A DNA stretch of 64,000 nucleotides, taken from the NCBI GenBank assembly GCA_905250125.1, contig CAJNOL010000885.1:32579-96578 (forward strand), given 5' to 3'. Both the position numbers and the translations under genes were made by a program. Shown piece by piece: positions 62,912 to 64,000 of the stretch (the first letter of the stretch is position 1; every line of letters begins with the position of its first letter). The notes beneath the pieces were generated by a model. That model had not been told where the DNA came from. It saw only the letters and a program-made list of their open reading frames with translations, and ran no database searches. Origin of the DNA: Rotaria sordida. Taxonomy: Eukaryota > Rotifera > Eurotatoria > Philodinida > Philodinidae.

Positions 62912-63215
62912 CGTTGCTACGGCATATAATAGGGAAGTGGTAGGCGAGCCGAAAAGCTTCCACTTAAATTTACATTCAATATTATTTTCGTCGGAAATAT
63001 ACGCGAATTCTACAAAACTTAAACACATAATATTTAGGTCAGGAATTAGAATTTACAGAGTTTTGATATAGCATAACCACGGAGTTTAATTACGCACCAT
63101 TTCTTGTTGCTACAGTAGAGGATAGGCTGAGGGAGCTGCGAAACTTCACTTTAAAACTTACACTCACTATTTTCTTCAAAAATATATGTGAGTTCAACAA
63201 AATTGTAAAAAATAC
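62912..63215. repeat. diverged tandem duplication, period about 190 nt
   Basis: Two copies share GTTGCTAC, AGGGAAG/AGGGAGCTG, CGAAAAGCTTCCACTTAAATTTACATTCA versus CGAAACTTCACTTTAAAACTTACACTCA, ATATACGCGAATTC versus ATATATGTGAGTTC, and ACAAAACTT/ACAAAATT. No coding frame. Confidence 0.6.
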
Positions 63216-64000
63216 GAAAGACATAACATAAAACCCCTAGAAACATTTTCCGCTTAAACATAATAAAAAACCCTAAGTCTTTTAATGTACGCAGTCGCAG
63301 AGCATTATTTTAAAAAGACTTACCTTTAATTCTCGACTTGACAATGTGTAACAATACACTCATTACTCTGGACTGAGCACCACACGTCCATTCGATTTTT
63401 CTAGTCCCCAAAAGTCAAAATGAAAAAATTCCATTATTCGCAAAGTATTTAAATCATTTATGTCAAAAAGGATTTCCGTCCTCGCGGCAAATTTAGATTA
63501 ATCTACACATCTTCATTCAAAACGCTTACCTTCATCATAAACCATATTCAAAACACATTTCATCCATATCTACAAACCAAAATCGACAAAATAGATGTCT
63601 CCTAAACACCGGCACCCCTAATTTCCAACTCTACAATGTTAGAGGATATTATCCAATTCGACAATATCTAACTATACGATAAAATTGGATCCTATAGCCG
63701 AACTCCCATAGAAACAGATGCCGGATATACTAGGCGATTAACAAATAATAATGGCCCCCAATCACCGAAAAAACGATTCATCCGATTATCAGACACTATG
63801 CATCATCAAAAAATCCTAAAGTATATAATCAGTTCATTCCGATTTACGTCATACCCACCATAGCTCAACTAGCCCACATAAAACCAAATAAACATTGACC
63901 CCAGCAAAAATACACTGCACCAAAACACATCTTGCAATACATATAGACCCATCATATACATGTCTCATAGGAAACACCACTTCAAACAACTACTGGATTG

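Larger units (their letters stand above)
61585..64000. other. right flank with no recognisable gene
   Basis: Starts with the 26-nt cassette array (61,595-61,812). Then come repeated CCCTCATAATAGAAGACCCC-like units (61,855-61,950), AT-rich filler, a diverged 190-nt tandem duplication at 62,912-63,215, and from about 63,550 to the end a strand-asymmetric, C-rich and G-poor stretch. No downstream exon of the SCO-spondin-like gene was seen. Confidence 0.55.

Overview
The window is animal nuclear DNA: AT-rich, with introns mostly 50-70 nt bounded by GT-AG, densely packed genes, and typical metazoan families (kinesin-13, tubulin ligase-like enzyme, LMBRD2, CFAP36, VAMP, a SCO-spondin-type VWD protein). 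Compact introns, low GC, an RBR ubiquitin ligase and an intronless bacterial-type kinase fit a bdelloid rotifer such as Rotaria. That is an inference from style; no marker gene here proves the species. Exon structures were joined by hand from splice sites and checked for reading phase. The two 100-N runs are assembly gaps.

Region 1 (1-18,000) is gene-dense. On the minus strand lie a kinesin-13, mitochondrial ribosomal protein S2, an NDUFS5-like complex I subunit, a BAG1-type ubiquitin-like protein and a 12-exon filamin-repeat protein. On the plus strand lie a hippocalcin-type calcium sensor and CFAP36. The filamin-like gene and CFAP36 diverge from a 246-bp gap. A complete tRNA-Ser(AGA) sits in a filamin intron, 8 nt inside its 5' splice site. 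Several products point to cilia or microtubules (CFAP36, kinesin-13, TTLL).

Region 2 (18,000-41,600) holds a 13-exon TTLL polyglutamylase-type gene, a small TATA-driven orphan gene, an intronless homoserine-kinase-like phosphotransferase (candidate bacterial acquisition), LMBRD2 with a 3.1-kb intron and one GC-AG intron, and a short VAMP R-SNARE.

Region 3 (41,600-64,000) has an RBR E3 ligase and a large secreted SCO-spondin-like gene (signal peptide, EMI, three VWD-C8-TIL units, six LDLa repeats). Its 3' end is interrupted or displaced by a decayed piggyBac element with TTAA-flanked inverted termini. The last 2.4 kb has no recognisable gene.

The strongest unexplained signal is mobile-like. 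At least ten non-coding sequences with long imperfect inverted arms lie in nearly every long intron or intergenic gap. A separate interspersed repeat (R1) occurs four times, three of them in introns of the SCO-spondin-like gene. One R1 copy is split by a TIR element that itself contains a foldback. Next to the piggyBac element is a tandem array of 26-nt cassettes flanked by splice-like sites.
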